Assembly: GCA_963760405.1 (NCBI GenBank)
Contig: CAVXCV010000012.1
Span: 19,977-83,976 of the forward strand
Direction: 5' to 3'
Source of the DNA: RYN-230 sp963760405
GTDB lineage: Bacteria; Actinomycetota; Actinomycetes; Streptosporangiales; Streptosporangiaceae
DNA length: 64,000 nt
The notes under the pieces are model-generated. The model was given only the letters and a program-made list of their open reading frames with translations, was not told where the DNA came from and ran no database searches. The translations under genes and the position numbers were made by a program. Position 1 is the stretch's first letter; each line of letters begins with the position of its first letter. This document shows, piece after piece, positions 37,803 to 46,031 of this stretch.

Positions 37803-40209
37803 CCGGCTCCTGGGGTGTGTCGTGTCGAACGGCCTCCTGGACGACGGTATCCGCTTCGCCCGGCGGCGCGGCGCCATCCGCACTGTTTGCCCCACCATCT
37901 GGCGGAACGCGAGGCTCGTCCGGCGGCGCCGCCTTTCGCTGGTTCCGGCGGCGGACCGCGCGGGAGGCCGTGCCGATGATGAACACCGCGCTGGCGATCG
38001 CGATGATGACCAGGGCCAGGGTGCCGACGTGCGTGGCGTCCACGGTCTCCTCGGCCGGCCGGCCGGGCAGGGCCTGGCCGTCCGGGGTGAGCAGGCTCAG
38101 CCGCAGCACCGTGGACCCCGACACCAGCGCCTTCACCGGCACCGCGATGGTTCGCTGCTGGTGCCGCCCGATGGTGATCGGGCGGTTCTGCGCGGCAACG
38201 ATGATCCGGCCCGGCGGGGCCTGGACCCGCAGCCGGACGGTTACCGGGCGATCCAGCTTGTTGTTGATGGAGACGGGCACCGAGCCGGAGTTGCCGGTGA
38301 GGGTGTCCAGGCCGCCCCGGACGATGCTCACCTTCTGTTCCTGGGCGGAAATGTAACCGGACAGCTGGGCCAGCAGCCGGGCCGCCTGTGCCTGATCACC
38401 TCGCCACGCGGACGACTCCACCGCGGCCACGGCGGTGCTCAGGTAGCTGGGCCCCGCGTTCGTGATACTCGCCTGCAGCCCGATCCGGGCCTTGACCGAG
38501 TTCAGTGCGCTCAGCAGGGACCTGCTCAGCTCCAGTGGGCTGGCGTCCTGCTGCGGCGGCTGCTGGCGGGCCACCTGCCCGGCCGGTGAGCCGGCGGCCA
38601 CCAGGCTGTTCAGGGTGGTGGGCTGCAGCCAGGGTGCGCTGGCGGTGTCCGCCAGCAAGGCGCTGGCCACGCCCGGGGCCGGGTCCCAGGTGCGGGGCGG
38701 CGCGATGACCACCGACCGGCGCAGCGCGGGCGCCTCGGCGGCGATCATCGCCGTCTCGGCCAGGAAACGCTGCTGCGCGCTGAACTCCTGCCCGGCCCCG
38801 GCCGGCCCGGCCGCCCGGGCGGCCGCGGCGGACGGCACCGCGGCCAGGAGCTGGGTGAGCGTGTCATCGGCCAGGGCCATGTGCAGCTCCGCGCCGACCC
38901 CGTCCGGGGTAAGGGTGATCGCGCTGGGGGTGAAGTCCTGCGTCGTGACGGGCGGCATCATGGTGCTGCTGAGAACGACGGTGCTGACCCCGTTCACCGC
39001 CAGGCTGCCGAGCAGGCCGTAATCAGCGATCCCGTCCGCGGGCCAGGCGATCCCGCTGGCCGCCGGGGCTGACGCGCTGCCCTGGGTGCCGCTGCTGACG
39101 GGAGGCACGGGCCGTTGCGCCGCGCCCAGGATGGCCTGCGCCGTGCTGCGGCCCTCGGTGTATGCGCGCTGGATATCGGTGTCCATGCCGCTGTGCGCGA
39201 GGGCGGCCATATCCACATCCGCGTACGGCGTGACGAAGAAATCCTGCTGGGCGGTGACCTGCTGGAGCAGGGCCAGCCACGCCCGCGCGGCGGTGCTGGC
39301 CTTCTCGGGGGTCGCACCGGTACATGTGGCCGTGCCGCCGGTCCGGTAGCTCTTGGTCATGGCGGCCGCGCTGCTCAGCAGGCTCGGGTCGATGGCCCAG
39401 GTGAGGTCGTCGGCAGCGGCCGCGGAAGCCGAGCCGGCCGCCAGCAGCGAGCCCAGCCGGCCATGCGCGGTCAGGCTGCTGGCCAGCTTGTTGTCCACCA
39501 GCGCGTTGTCCACCAGGGAGCAGGCATTCTGCTCCGGTGGCCCGGTGAGCGGCCAGATCCAGGCCACCTGCAGCCAGCCGGCCAGCCCGGCCGCGGCCGG
39601 GCCCGGCCAGAACGGCAGGAAGGTGCGGTCGGTGGTGAGCGGCAGGCCGCCCGACAGCGCCTCCGCCGCCAGTGGGTAGACGCCGAATGCGGTCATGCCG
39701 ATGCTGGCCACCGGGAGCGTCACCGTCCACGGCCGGGTGGCGCCGGGGGCGAGCCCGCCGCGCAGCCGGACCCGGGTGCCGGGCACGGGCAGGTCGGCCA
39801 GCAGCGTCCCGGCCGTGTACTCGGCGAGGGAACCACGGCTGATGAACGGGCTCGCCGAGGACCGCAGCTGAACCGAGAGCCCGGTCACCGGGGCCGACGT
39901 CCCGTTGCTGACGGTACCCTGCACGGTCAGCCGCTGACCGGGCCGGGCGATCTGCGGGCTGAGCCCGGTGATGGCCACGCTGACCCGCTGCCCGGCTCCG
40001 GCCGCGGCCTGGCCGGACGCCGTTTCCGCGGCTGCGGCCGGCGCTGCGGCCGTCACCCCGGCCGCCGGGCTGGCCGCTACGACAGCGGGGGCGCACACGG
40101 CCGCCAGCCCGGCCCCGAGCACCGCCAGCCGCCATCTCACCCCGCGCCACCTCGACCGGTGCACACCTACGGCCCTCGGGTCGCGGTGCATCGGGTGCTG
40201 ACGCGGCAT
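37762..40209 (-). CDS. DUF6049 secreted, membrane-anchored protein
   Basis: An 815-residue envelope protein. A signal peptide spans about residues 25-50 (WRLAVLGAGLAAVCAPAVVAASPAAG). An N-terminal immunoglobulin-like region follows (SVAITGLSPQIARPGQRLTVQGTVSNGTSAPVTGLSVQL), then a large central domain, a second beta domain and a C-terminal membrane helix (LALVIIAIASAVFIIG). It corresponds to the conserved gene preceding murJ in mycobacteria and streptomycetes (Rv3909 position). Function unknown; co-transcription with murJ by overlap points to cell-wall synthesis. Confidence 0.88.
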   Translation of the reverse strand: MPRQHPMHRDPRAVGVHRSRWRGVRWRLAVLGAGLAAVCAPAVVAASPAAGVTAAAPAAAAETASGQAAAGAGQRVSVAITGLSPQIARPGQRLTVQGTVSNGTSAPVTGLSVQLRSSASPFISRGSLAEYTAGTLLADLPVPGTRVRLRGGLAPGATRPWTVTLPVASIGMTAFGVYPLAAEALSGGLPLTTDRTFLPFWPGPAAAGLAGWLQVAWIWPLTGPPEQNACSLVDNALVDNKLASSLTAHGRLGSLLAAGSASAAAADDLTWAIDPSLLSSAAAMTKSYRTGGTATCTGATPEKASTAARAWLALLQQVTAQQDFFVTPYADVDMAALAHSGMDTDIQRAYTEGRSTAQAILGAAQRPVPPVSSGTQGSASAPAASGIAWPADGIADYGLLGSLAVNGVSTVVLSSTMMPPVTTQDFTPSAITLTPDGVGAELHMALADDTLTQLLAAVPSAAAARAAGPAGAGQEFSAQQRFLAETAMIAAEAPALRRSVVIAPPRTWDPAPGVASALLADTASAPWLQPTTLNSLVAAGSPAGQVARQQPPQQDASPLELSRSLLSALNSVKARIGLQASITNAGPSYLSTAVAAVESSAWRGDQAQAARLLAQLSGYISAQEQKVSIVRGGLDTLTGNSGSVPVSINNKLDRPVTVRLRVQAPPGRIIVAAQNRPITIGRHQQRTIAVPVKALVSGSTVLRLSLLTPDGQALPGRPAEETVDATHVGTLALVIIAIASAVFIIGTASRAVRRRNQRKAAPPDEPRVPPDGGANSADGAAPPGEADTVVQEAVRHDTPQEPDEYASAPGRTDRT

Positions 40210-40325
40210 GCCGGAAATGCTATTGCCGTTCCCTGGGTGCGTCTTTCAGAGTGCCTCCGGGTGCCCGGATCTCGCGGCCCGGGCTTCCCGGATTTCCCCT
40301 GGCTACGCCTTTACCCCTACCCTCG

Positions 40326-41837
40326 ATGCCCGTGCCGGATACCACATTGTTCGGTCCTGACTGGGAGCAGGCCGCCGCGGCCCTGCTGCGCAGGACGGCC
40401 GCGCCCGCAGCCGGGCTCGGCCGCCTGTTCACCCGCCGCGGGCATGAGCTTGCCCTGGTGGGCGGGCCAGTCCGGGACGTGTTCCTGGGCCGCCCGGTCA
40501 GCGACCTGGACCTGGCCACCGACGCGCCGCCGGAGCGGGTGCTGCAGATCGTCCGCGGGTGGGCGGACAAGGTGTGGGAGGTCGGCATCGAGTTCGGCAC
40601 CGTCGGCCTGCGCAAGGACGGCACGGTGTTCGAGATCACCACCTACCGGAGCGAGACGTACCTGCCCGGCTCCCGGAAGCCAGCCGAGGTGCAGTACGGC
40701 ACCTCGCTCGAGGCAGACCTGGAGCGGCGCGACTTCACGGTGAACGCCATGGCCGCCCTGCTGCCCGCGCTGGACCTGGTGGACCCGTTCGGCGGGCTGC
40801 GCGACCTGAAGGACCGGGTGCTGCGCACCCCGGGCAGGCCGGAGGATTCGTTCAACGACGATCCGTTGCGGATAATGCGTGCCGCCCGGTTCGCCGCGCA
40901 GCTGGGCTTCGCGGTCGCGCCGGAGGCGGCGGTGGCCATGAAGGAACTGGCCCCCCGGCTGATCGCGGACGTCTCGGCGGAACGGGTCCGCGACGAGCTG
41001 ACCAAGCTGCTGCTGGCAGCGGACCCGGCCGGCCCGGTGCGGGGCATCTCACTGCTGGTGGACACCGGGGTGGCTGACGTGGTGCTGCCCGAGGTGCCCC
41101 GGCTGCGCCTGGAGACCGATGAGCACATGCGGCACAAGGATGTGTACCAGCACACGCTCACCGTGCTGCAGCAGTCCATCGGGCTGGAGGAGCGCTACGG
41201 CCTCCAGCCGGACCTGGTGCTCCGGCTGGCGGCGCTGCTGCATGACATCGGCAAGCCGCGGACCCGGACGCTGCTGCCGGATGGCCGGGTGGCGTTCCAT
41301 CACCACGAGACCGTCGGCGCGGCGATGGCCCGGTCCCGGCTGAGAGCGCTGCGGTTCCCCGCCGCTGTGATCGCGGACGTGTCCACGCTGGTCGCCCTGC
41401 ACCTGCGGTTCCACGGGTACGGCCCAGGGGAGTGGACGGACGCCGCGGTCCGCCGGTACGTGCGGGACGCCGGGCCGCTGCTGACCCGGCTGCAGGTGCT
41501 GACCCGGGCCGACTGCACCACCAGGAACAAGGCCAAGGCGGCCCGGCTGGCCCGGGCCCAGGACGGCCTCGAGCGGCGCATCGTGGCGCTGAGCCAGCAG
41601 GAGGAACTCAAGAAGATCCGGCCCGACCTGGACGGCCACGAGATCATGCGGATCCTGGGCGTGCCGCCCGGCCCGGAGGTCGGCCGTGCCTCCGCCTACC
41701 TGCTGGAGCTGCGGATGGAGCACGGCCCGCTCGGCCCGGAGCGGGCGGCTCAGGAATTGCTGGACTGGGCCGCGGCCGACGACGGGCTCGCCTCGCCCGG
41801 CGAGCCACCAGCCGCGCCGCCGCCCGCGGACGGCTGA
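40326..41837 (+). CDS. cca: CCA tRNA nucleotidyltransferase
   Basis: A 503-residue class II nucleotidyltransferase that adds or repairs the CCA end of tRNA. Catalytic motif GGPVRDVFLGRPVSDLDLATD has Asp60 and Asp62. The RRDFTVNAMA and FNDDPLRIMRAARF motifs follow. An HD domain (LLHDIGKPRTRTL and HHHETVGA) is present, as in actinobacterial enzymes. ATG 40326 is chosen as the first start close to the conserved WEQAAAALL helix. It is divergent from DUF6049. Its last 88 bp overlap the convergent MFS gene. Confidence 0.93.
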   Translation: MPVPDTTLFGPDWEQAAAALLRRTAAPAAGLGRLFTRRGHELALVGGPVRDVFLGRPVSDLDLATDAPPERVLQIVRGWADKVWEVGIEFGTVGLRKDGTVFEITTYRSETYLPGSRKPAEVQYGTSLEADLERRDFTVNAMAALLPALDLVDPFGGLRDLKDRVLRTPGRPEDSFNDDPLRIMRAARFAAQLGFAVAPEAAVAMKELAPRLIADVSAERVRDELTKLLLAADPAGPVRGISLLVDTGVADVVLPEVPRLRLETDEHMRHKDVYQHTLTVLQQSIGLEERYGLQPDLVLRLAALLHDIGKPRTRTLLPDGRVAFHHHETVGAAMARSRLRALRFPAAVIADVSTLVALHLRFHGYGPGEWTDAAVRRYVRDAGPLLTRLQVLTRADCTTRNKAKAARLARAQDGLERRIVALSQQEELKKIRPDLDGHEIMRILGVPPGPEVGRASAYLLELRMEHGPLGPERAAQELLDWAAADDGLASPGEPPAAPPPADG

Positions 41838-43156
41838 CGGCCTGCCATCCAGTACCCGGCCGCAGCGACCGCGAAGCCCACCGCCACCAGGCCGACGATC
41901 ACCGCCGACTTCCCGGTCACCGGCATGAACGCCGCGCTGAGCGCGGCGCCGGCCACGAACGTGATGTTGAACGTCATGTCGTAGAAGGAGAAGATCCGGC
42001 CGCGGTAACCGTCATCCACCCCTTCTTGCAGGATCGTGGTGGCGCAGATCGCGATGCCCTGCCCGGCCAGGTTGAGGCAGAACCCGATCACCAGGAACGG
42101 GACCTGGCTGAAGGTCTCGCCGAGCGTGCCGGTCACGACCGCGGCCCCGGCGAGCAGCACGGCGATCCAGGCCGGTTTGGTCAGCTGCCGGGTGACCCGG
42201 GGCGTGATCAGGGCCGCGCACGCGTAGCCAAGGGCGGAGACCACGACGAGCACGATGAAGTGGCCGAGTGCCGGGTTCGCGCCGGCCGCGCGGTAGAAGT
42301 AGTTCCGGTAGAGCAGGATCGACATCAGGAACAAGATCCCGTAGAGGAACCTGTTGGCGCCGGTGGCGCCGAGCGCGGCGGCGGGCCCGCGGCGCCGGAC
42401 CACGTAGCGGGCGCCGTCAGCCAGGCCGGCCAGGACGGCGGCGAACTCGCCGAGAACCCGGCCGGGTGCCGCTCCCGGGGTGTGGTTCGGGCCGAGCAGG
42501 CCGCGGTCCATCGTCGCGGCCACCAGGCCAGCCAGCAGGTAGCAGCCACCGCCGACCAGCAGGGTGACGGCGGAGCCAACCTGGCCACCCCCGGTGGCCA
42601 CGTGCACGCCCAGGCCCGCGATCCCGCCGATCGAGGCCATGATCCCGCCTGCGGTGGGGGACACGGAGTTGGCCATCACCAGCCTGTCCTCCGTCACCAC
42701 GTGCGGCAGCGCCGCGGACAGGGAGGACAGGAAGAACCGGTTGACCCCGAGCACGAGCAGCACGCTGGCGTACAGCGGGACACCCAGGCTGCCGGAGGCC
42801 ACCAGCACGGCGGTCCCGGCTACGAACACCGCGCGCACCGCGGCCGACCAGGCCAGGATCTGGCGGCGGGACCAGCGGTCGATGAACACCCCGGCGAACG
42901 GGCCGATCAGCGAGTACGGCAGGTAGAGCACGGCAAAGGCGACCGCCGCCGAGGCCGGGTTCGGGAAAGACGTCTTGTTGAAGAACACGTACGAGCCGAG
43001 CCCGGCGGTGAACACCCCGTCGCCGGTCTGCGAGATCAGCCGGGTCGCGAACAGCCGCCGGAAGTCCCGTTCCTGCAGGACGATCCGCAGTTCACTGAGG
43101 AAGGACGGCCCGGTCCGGCGGCGCAGCCGCGCGGCCATGGCTCCCAGCAGGCTCAC
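41750..43156 (-). CDS. MFS transporter
   Basis: A major facilitator protein of about 468 residues with 12 predicted helices, in the style of macrolide-efflux (MefA-like) exporters. It starts after a cytoplasmic segment with FRRLFATRLISQTGDGVFTAGLGSYVFF. Motif A-like GPFAGVFIDRWSRRQIL lies between helices 2 and 3. GTG 43156 and ATG 43138 are both reasonable starts. The C-terminal 30 residues are Gly/Ser-rich and are encoded antisense to the end of cca. Substrate unknown. Confidence 0.88.
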   Translation of the reverse strand: MSLLGAMAARLRRRTGPSFLSELRIVLQERDFRRLFATRLISQTGDGVFTAGLGSYVFFNKTSFPNPASAAVAFAVLYLPYSLIGPFAGVFIDRWSRRQILAWSAAVRAVFVAGTAVLVASGSLGVPLYASVLLVLGVNRFFLSSLSAALPHVVTEDRLVMANSVSPTAGGIMASIGGIAGLGVHVATGGGQVGSAVTLLVGGGCYLLAGLVAATMDRGLLGPNHTPGAAPGRVLGEFAAVLAGLADGARYVVRRRGPAAALGATGANRFLYGILFLMSILLYRNYFYRAAGANPALGHFIVLVVVSALGYACAALITPRVTRQLTKPAWIAVLLAGAAVVTGTLGETFSQVPFLVIGFCLNLAGQGIAICATTILQEGVDDGYRGRIFSFYDMTFNITFVAGAALSAAFMPVTGKSAVIVGLVAVGFAVAAAGYWMAGRQPSAGGGAAGGSPGEASPSSAAAQSSNS

Positions 43157-43209
43157 CTGCCCAGAGTACGGCTGGCGTGCCGCGCTGGCGTGCCTGCTGA
43201 CCGTTGCTT

Positions 43210-43256
43210 GACCACGGGGTGGCCGGCCACCGCCCCGGCGGTCGGCCACCGTGGTC
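43210..43256. terminator. Long imperfect hairpin
   Basis: Left arm GACCACGGGGTGGCCGGCC pairs, with small interruptions, with GGTCGGCCACCGTGGTC about 12 bases further on. It lies downstream of the ino1/cupin remnant and upstream of the MFS gene on the minus strand. It is probably a terminator or attenuator, although no T-run is seen. Confidence 0.5.
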
Positions 43257-43371
43257 AGCTGGCCCGGGTGTACTCCGCGGGCGCGAACAGGACCAGCAGC
43301 GACAGGTCCTCGGTGATGCCGGTGAACCGGTGCGGCTCGCCGCCTCGGTGACAGTGCCCGGTTTGGCCGAC
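43255..43371 (-). pseudogene. Cupin C-terminal remnant
   Basis: Directly after the ino1 stop, the minus strand reads KPGTVTE and then, after a one-base frame change, GGEPHRFTGITEDLSLLVLFAPAEYTRAS followed by TGA. This looks like the last strands of a small cupin domain (EPHRF..I.ED..LLVLF.P). No start or N-terminal half remains; it is a gene fragment of about 37 codons. Confidence 0.5.
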
Positions 43372-44451
43372 TCAGCGGTCGGCTTCGCCTCGGATGAACT
43401 TCTCCACCTGGTCGCGGGCCACGTCATCGGCATACTGCTCCGGCGGCGACTTCATGAAGTACGACGCGGCGGACAGGAGCGGGCCGCCAATGCCCCGGTC
43501 CTTGGCGATCTTCGCCGCGCGGATCGCGTCGATGATCACGCCCGCGGAGTTCGGCGAATCCCACACCTCCAGCTTGTACTCCAGGTTGAGCGGCACGTCG
43601 CCGAAGGCCCGGCCCTCCAGCCGGATGTAGGCCCACTTCCGGTCATCAAGCCACGGCACGTGATCGGACGGCCCGATGTGCACGGCCGCCTTCTCCATCT
43701 CATGCGGGATCTGCGAGGTGACGGACTGGGTCTTGGACACCTTCTTCGACACCAGCCGCTTGCGCTCCAGCATGTTCATGAAGTCCATGTTGCCGCCGAA
43801 GTTGAGCTGGTAGGTGCGCTGCAGCTCCACCCCGCGGTCCTCGAACAGCTTGGCCAGCACCCGGTGCGTGATGGTCGCGCCCACCTGCGACTTGATGTCG
43901 TCCCCGATGATCGGCACGCCCGCCGCGGTGAACTTGGCCGCCCACTCCGGATCGGAGGCGATGAAGACGGGCAGCGCATTCACGAACGCCACCCCCGCGT
44001 CGATCGCGCACTGCGCGTAGAAGCGGTCCGCCTGCTCCGAGCCCACCGGCAGGTAGGACACCAGCACGTCCGCCTCGCAGTCGCGGAGCGCGGCCACGAC
44101 GTCCACCGCCGGGTCCGGTGATTCGGAGATCATCTCCTGGTAGTACTCGCCCAGCCCGTCGAAGGTCGGGCCACGCTGGACGATCACCCCGGTCGGCGGC
44201 ACATCGCAGATCTTGATGGTGTTGTTCTCGCTGGCCCCGATGGCCTCGGCCAGGTCCCGGCCGACCTTCTTGGCATCCACGTCGAAAGCGGCGACGAACT
44301 CCACGTCGCGCACGTGGTAGGGGCCGAACGTGACATGCATGAGGCCAGGCACCCGCCCGCCCGGGTCGGCATCCTTGTAGTACTCCACGCCCTGGACCAG
44401 GGAGCTGGCGCAGTTGCCCACGCCGACAATGGCTACCCGAACCGAACCCAT
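43372..44451 (-). CDS. ino1: Inositol-3-phosphate synthase
   Basis: A 359-residue enzyme converting glucose-6-phosphate to inositol-1-phosphate (inositol-3-phosphate numbering differs by convention), the first step to phosphatidylinositol, mycothiol and related actinobacterial lipids. The NAD-binding N-terminus is VRVAIVGVGNCASSLVQGVEYY. The catalytic core includes GDDIKSQVGATITHR, NFGGNMDFMNM and LEYKLEVWDSPNSAGVIIDAIR. It is encoded downstream of padR on the same strand, 35 bp apart, the same arrangement as in mycobacteria. Confidence 0.95.
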   Translation of the reverse strand: MGSVRVAIVGVGNCASSLVQGVEYYKDADPGGRVPGLMHVTFGPYHVRDVEFVAAFDVDAKKVGRDLAEAIGASENNTIKICDVPPTGVIVQRGPTFDGLGEYYQEMISESPDPAVDVVAALRDCEADVLVSYLPVGSEQADRFYAQCAIDAGVAFVNALPVFIASDPEWAAKFTAAGVPIIGDDIKSQVGATITHRVLAKLFEDRGVELQRTYQLNFGGNMDFMNMLERKRLVSKKVSKTQSVTSQIPHEMEKAAVHIGPSDHVPWLDDRKWAYIRLEGRAFGDVPLNLEYKLEVWDSPNSAGVIIDAIRAAKIAKDRGIGGPLLSAASYFMKSPPEQYADDVARDQVEKFIRGEADR

Positions 44452-44486
44452 GGGGATTACTCCTTGTCTCGCCGCCGATGATGGCG

Positions 44487-45116
44487 TCAGATTGTTCTCT
44501 CAGTCGGCCCTGCTGCGGCCGGCCCGGTGCCCGGCCCGGCTGATCCCCCCGGTTCCTGCTGCGTATCCCCCTGCCGCTCGGAGGCGATCAGCTCGTTCAG
44601 CCAGCGGACCTCGCGCTCGACCGACTCCAGGCCATGCCGGTGCAGCTCCAGCGTGTAGCTGTCCATGCGTTCCCGGGTGCGCGCCACCGCCGCGCGGAAT
44701 CCATCCAGCCGTTCCTCGAGCCTGGTCCGGCGGCCCTCCAGGATCCGCAGCCGGATGTCCGCCCGGGTCTGGCCGAAGAACGCGAAGTGCACGCCGAACC
44801 CGTCGTCGTCCCAGGCGGATGGGCCGGATTCGGCGAGCAGGTGCTGCAGCCGCTCCTTACCGTCCGCGGTGAGCCGGTAGACAATTTTCGAACGGCGGCC
44901 CGCCAGCGGCTTGGCCGCCCCATCCGGGGCCTCCTCAGCGATCAGGCCCTGGGCCAGCAGCGCTTTCAGGCACGGGTACAGCGACCCGTACCCGAACGCA
45001 CGGAACGCGCCCAGAATCGCGTTGAGGCGCTTGCGCAGCTCGTATCCGTGCATCGGCGTCTCGTGCAGCAGCCCGAGGACCGCGAGCTCCAGCACGCGTG
45101 ATCGTTCCCCGACCAT
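44487..45116 (-). CDS. PadR-family transcriptional regulator
   Basis: A 209-residue PadR regulator. The winged helix is LELAVLGLLHETPMHGYELRKRLNAILGAFRAFGYGSLYPCLKALLAQGLI, and a C-terminal coiled helix (RILEGRRTRLEERLDGFRAAV...LNELIASER) serves dimerisation. It probably controls itself and the ino1 gene through the palindrome 124 bp upstream. The pairing padR-ino1 with a divergent DUF5318 gene is conserved in actinobacteria. Confidence 0.92.
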   Translation of the reverse strand: MVGERSRVLELAVLGLLHETPMHGYELRKRLNAILGAFRAFGYGSLYPCLKALLAQGLIAEEAPDGAAKPLAGRRSKIVYRLTADGKERLQHLLAESGPSAWDDDGFGVHFAFFGQTRADIRLRILEGRRTRLEERLDGFRAAVARTRERMDSYTLELHRHGLESVEREVRWLNELIASERQGDTQQEPGGSAGPGTGPAAAGPTERTI

Positions 45117-45239
45117 GCCCGCCGCACCTCCTGCCCGTCCTGGCTGCCTGCCCTGGGCTGGCTGCCGTCCTGGCTGCCTGTCCCGGATGACCCTGATGCC
45201 CGGTTCCCGGATGATCTGGCCGCCGGTTATGTGCTAGCT

Positions 45240-45262
45240 CGATGTATCGAGCCGATACATCG
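45240..45262. promoter_or_regulatory. 10-bp palindromic operator between padR and DUF5318
   Basis: Perfect inverted repeat with arms CGATGTATCG (45240-45249) and CGATACATCG (45253-45262) around a 3-base centre. It lies between the divergent padR-ino1 and DUF5318 genes. The ATGTAT...ATACAT core resembles the dyads bound by PadR proteins, so PadR is the likely ligand. Confidence 0.75.
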
Positions 45263-45361
45263 CAAAGATATGCGCCAGGCCGCAACCGCGCAACCCGGCC
45301 ACGGCTAACCGGGGCGGTCCTGGTCTCGGCCTGGTGCCGCATCCGTCGTACCCTGTCGGGG

Positions 45362-45766
45362 ATGGGTATGAGGCGTTCGGTCGTGGATTATGGGCTTGCC
45401 CGCCGGGCAACGCTCGCGTCCGTGCTGGCCGGGCACACCACGGTCGCCGACGTCTGCGACGCCCATCCGTACCTGCTCCGGGCGGCCAAGTTCCACGGTG
45501 AGGCGACGGACAGCGTCTGCCCGATCTGCCGCCGGGCCAAACTAACTCACGTTACCTACGTGTACGGCGACGAACTCGGGCAATACGCCGGCCGGGTGAA
45601 ACAGGGACCGGAACTAGCTGAGATGGCGTCCGAATACGGTGAGTTCCGGGTATATGTCGTCGAGGTCTGCCAGAGTTGTGCCTGGAACCATCTCGCGTCG
45701 TCGTACGTCCTCGGCACTGGCGAGCCACGCGCCCGGCGTAGCCGGCGGGCCCGGGCTGGTGAGTGA
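45362..45766 (+). CDS. DUF5318 zinc-ribbon-like protein
   Basis: A 134-residue protein of the DUF5318 family, conserved next to ponA in actinobacteria. It starts MGMRRSVVDYGLARRATLASVLAG and contains the pairs CPIC (VCPICRRAKLTHV) and CQSC (VVEVCQSCAWNHLASSYVLGTG), consistent with a zinc-binding fold. ATG 45362 or 45368 may be used. Function unknown; its location upstream of the bifunctional PBP suggests a link to cell-wall growth. Confidence 0.88.
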   Translation: MGMRRSVVDYGLARRATLASVLAGHTTVADVCDAHPYLLRAAKFHGEATDSVCPICRRAKLTHVTYVYGDELGQYAGRVKQGPELAEMASEYGEFRVYVVEVCQSCAWNHLASSYVLGTGEPRARRSRRARAGE

Positions 45767-45851
45767 CTGCAGCGCTTGATGGCTGCGGCTTAACCAGGGC
45801 GAGCGGGTTCGCCGGCTGAGTCAGCCGCGTGGTTGTCAGTCGGCAACTGTG

Positions 45852-45878
45852 TCGGCAGTGCGAAGACGTCACTGCCGA
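45852..45878. other. Hairpin in the DUF5318-PBP gap
   Basis: Nine-base arms TCGGCAGTG and CACTGCCGA with a 9-base loop lie in the 265-bp gap before the PBP gene. Downstream there is an AT-rich TATATA element near 45905 that may be a promoter. The hairpin could be a terminator for DUF5318 or a regulatory structure. Confidence 0.4.
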
Positions 45879-46031
45879 GGTACCCATGCGCGCGAGACAG
45901 TGCATATATAGCGGTGCAGATGTGACGAAAGGCTTACGTGCGCTGAGGCGGCCACTACCACCGGATACCGTGAGGCCCGGCGGTCCGCCTAACGCTTGCC
46001 CACGACTGCCTCACCCAACCAGCGAGGATGC

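Noticed and set aside
41432..43351. A 639-codon plus-strand frame through cca and the MFS gene
   Set aside because: It overlaps cca in another frame and runs antisense to the MFS transporter; its product is Gly/Arg/Pro-rich without domains.
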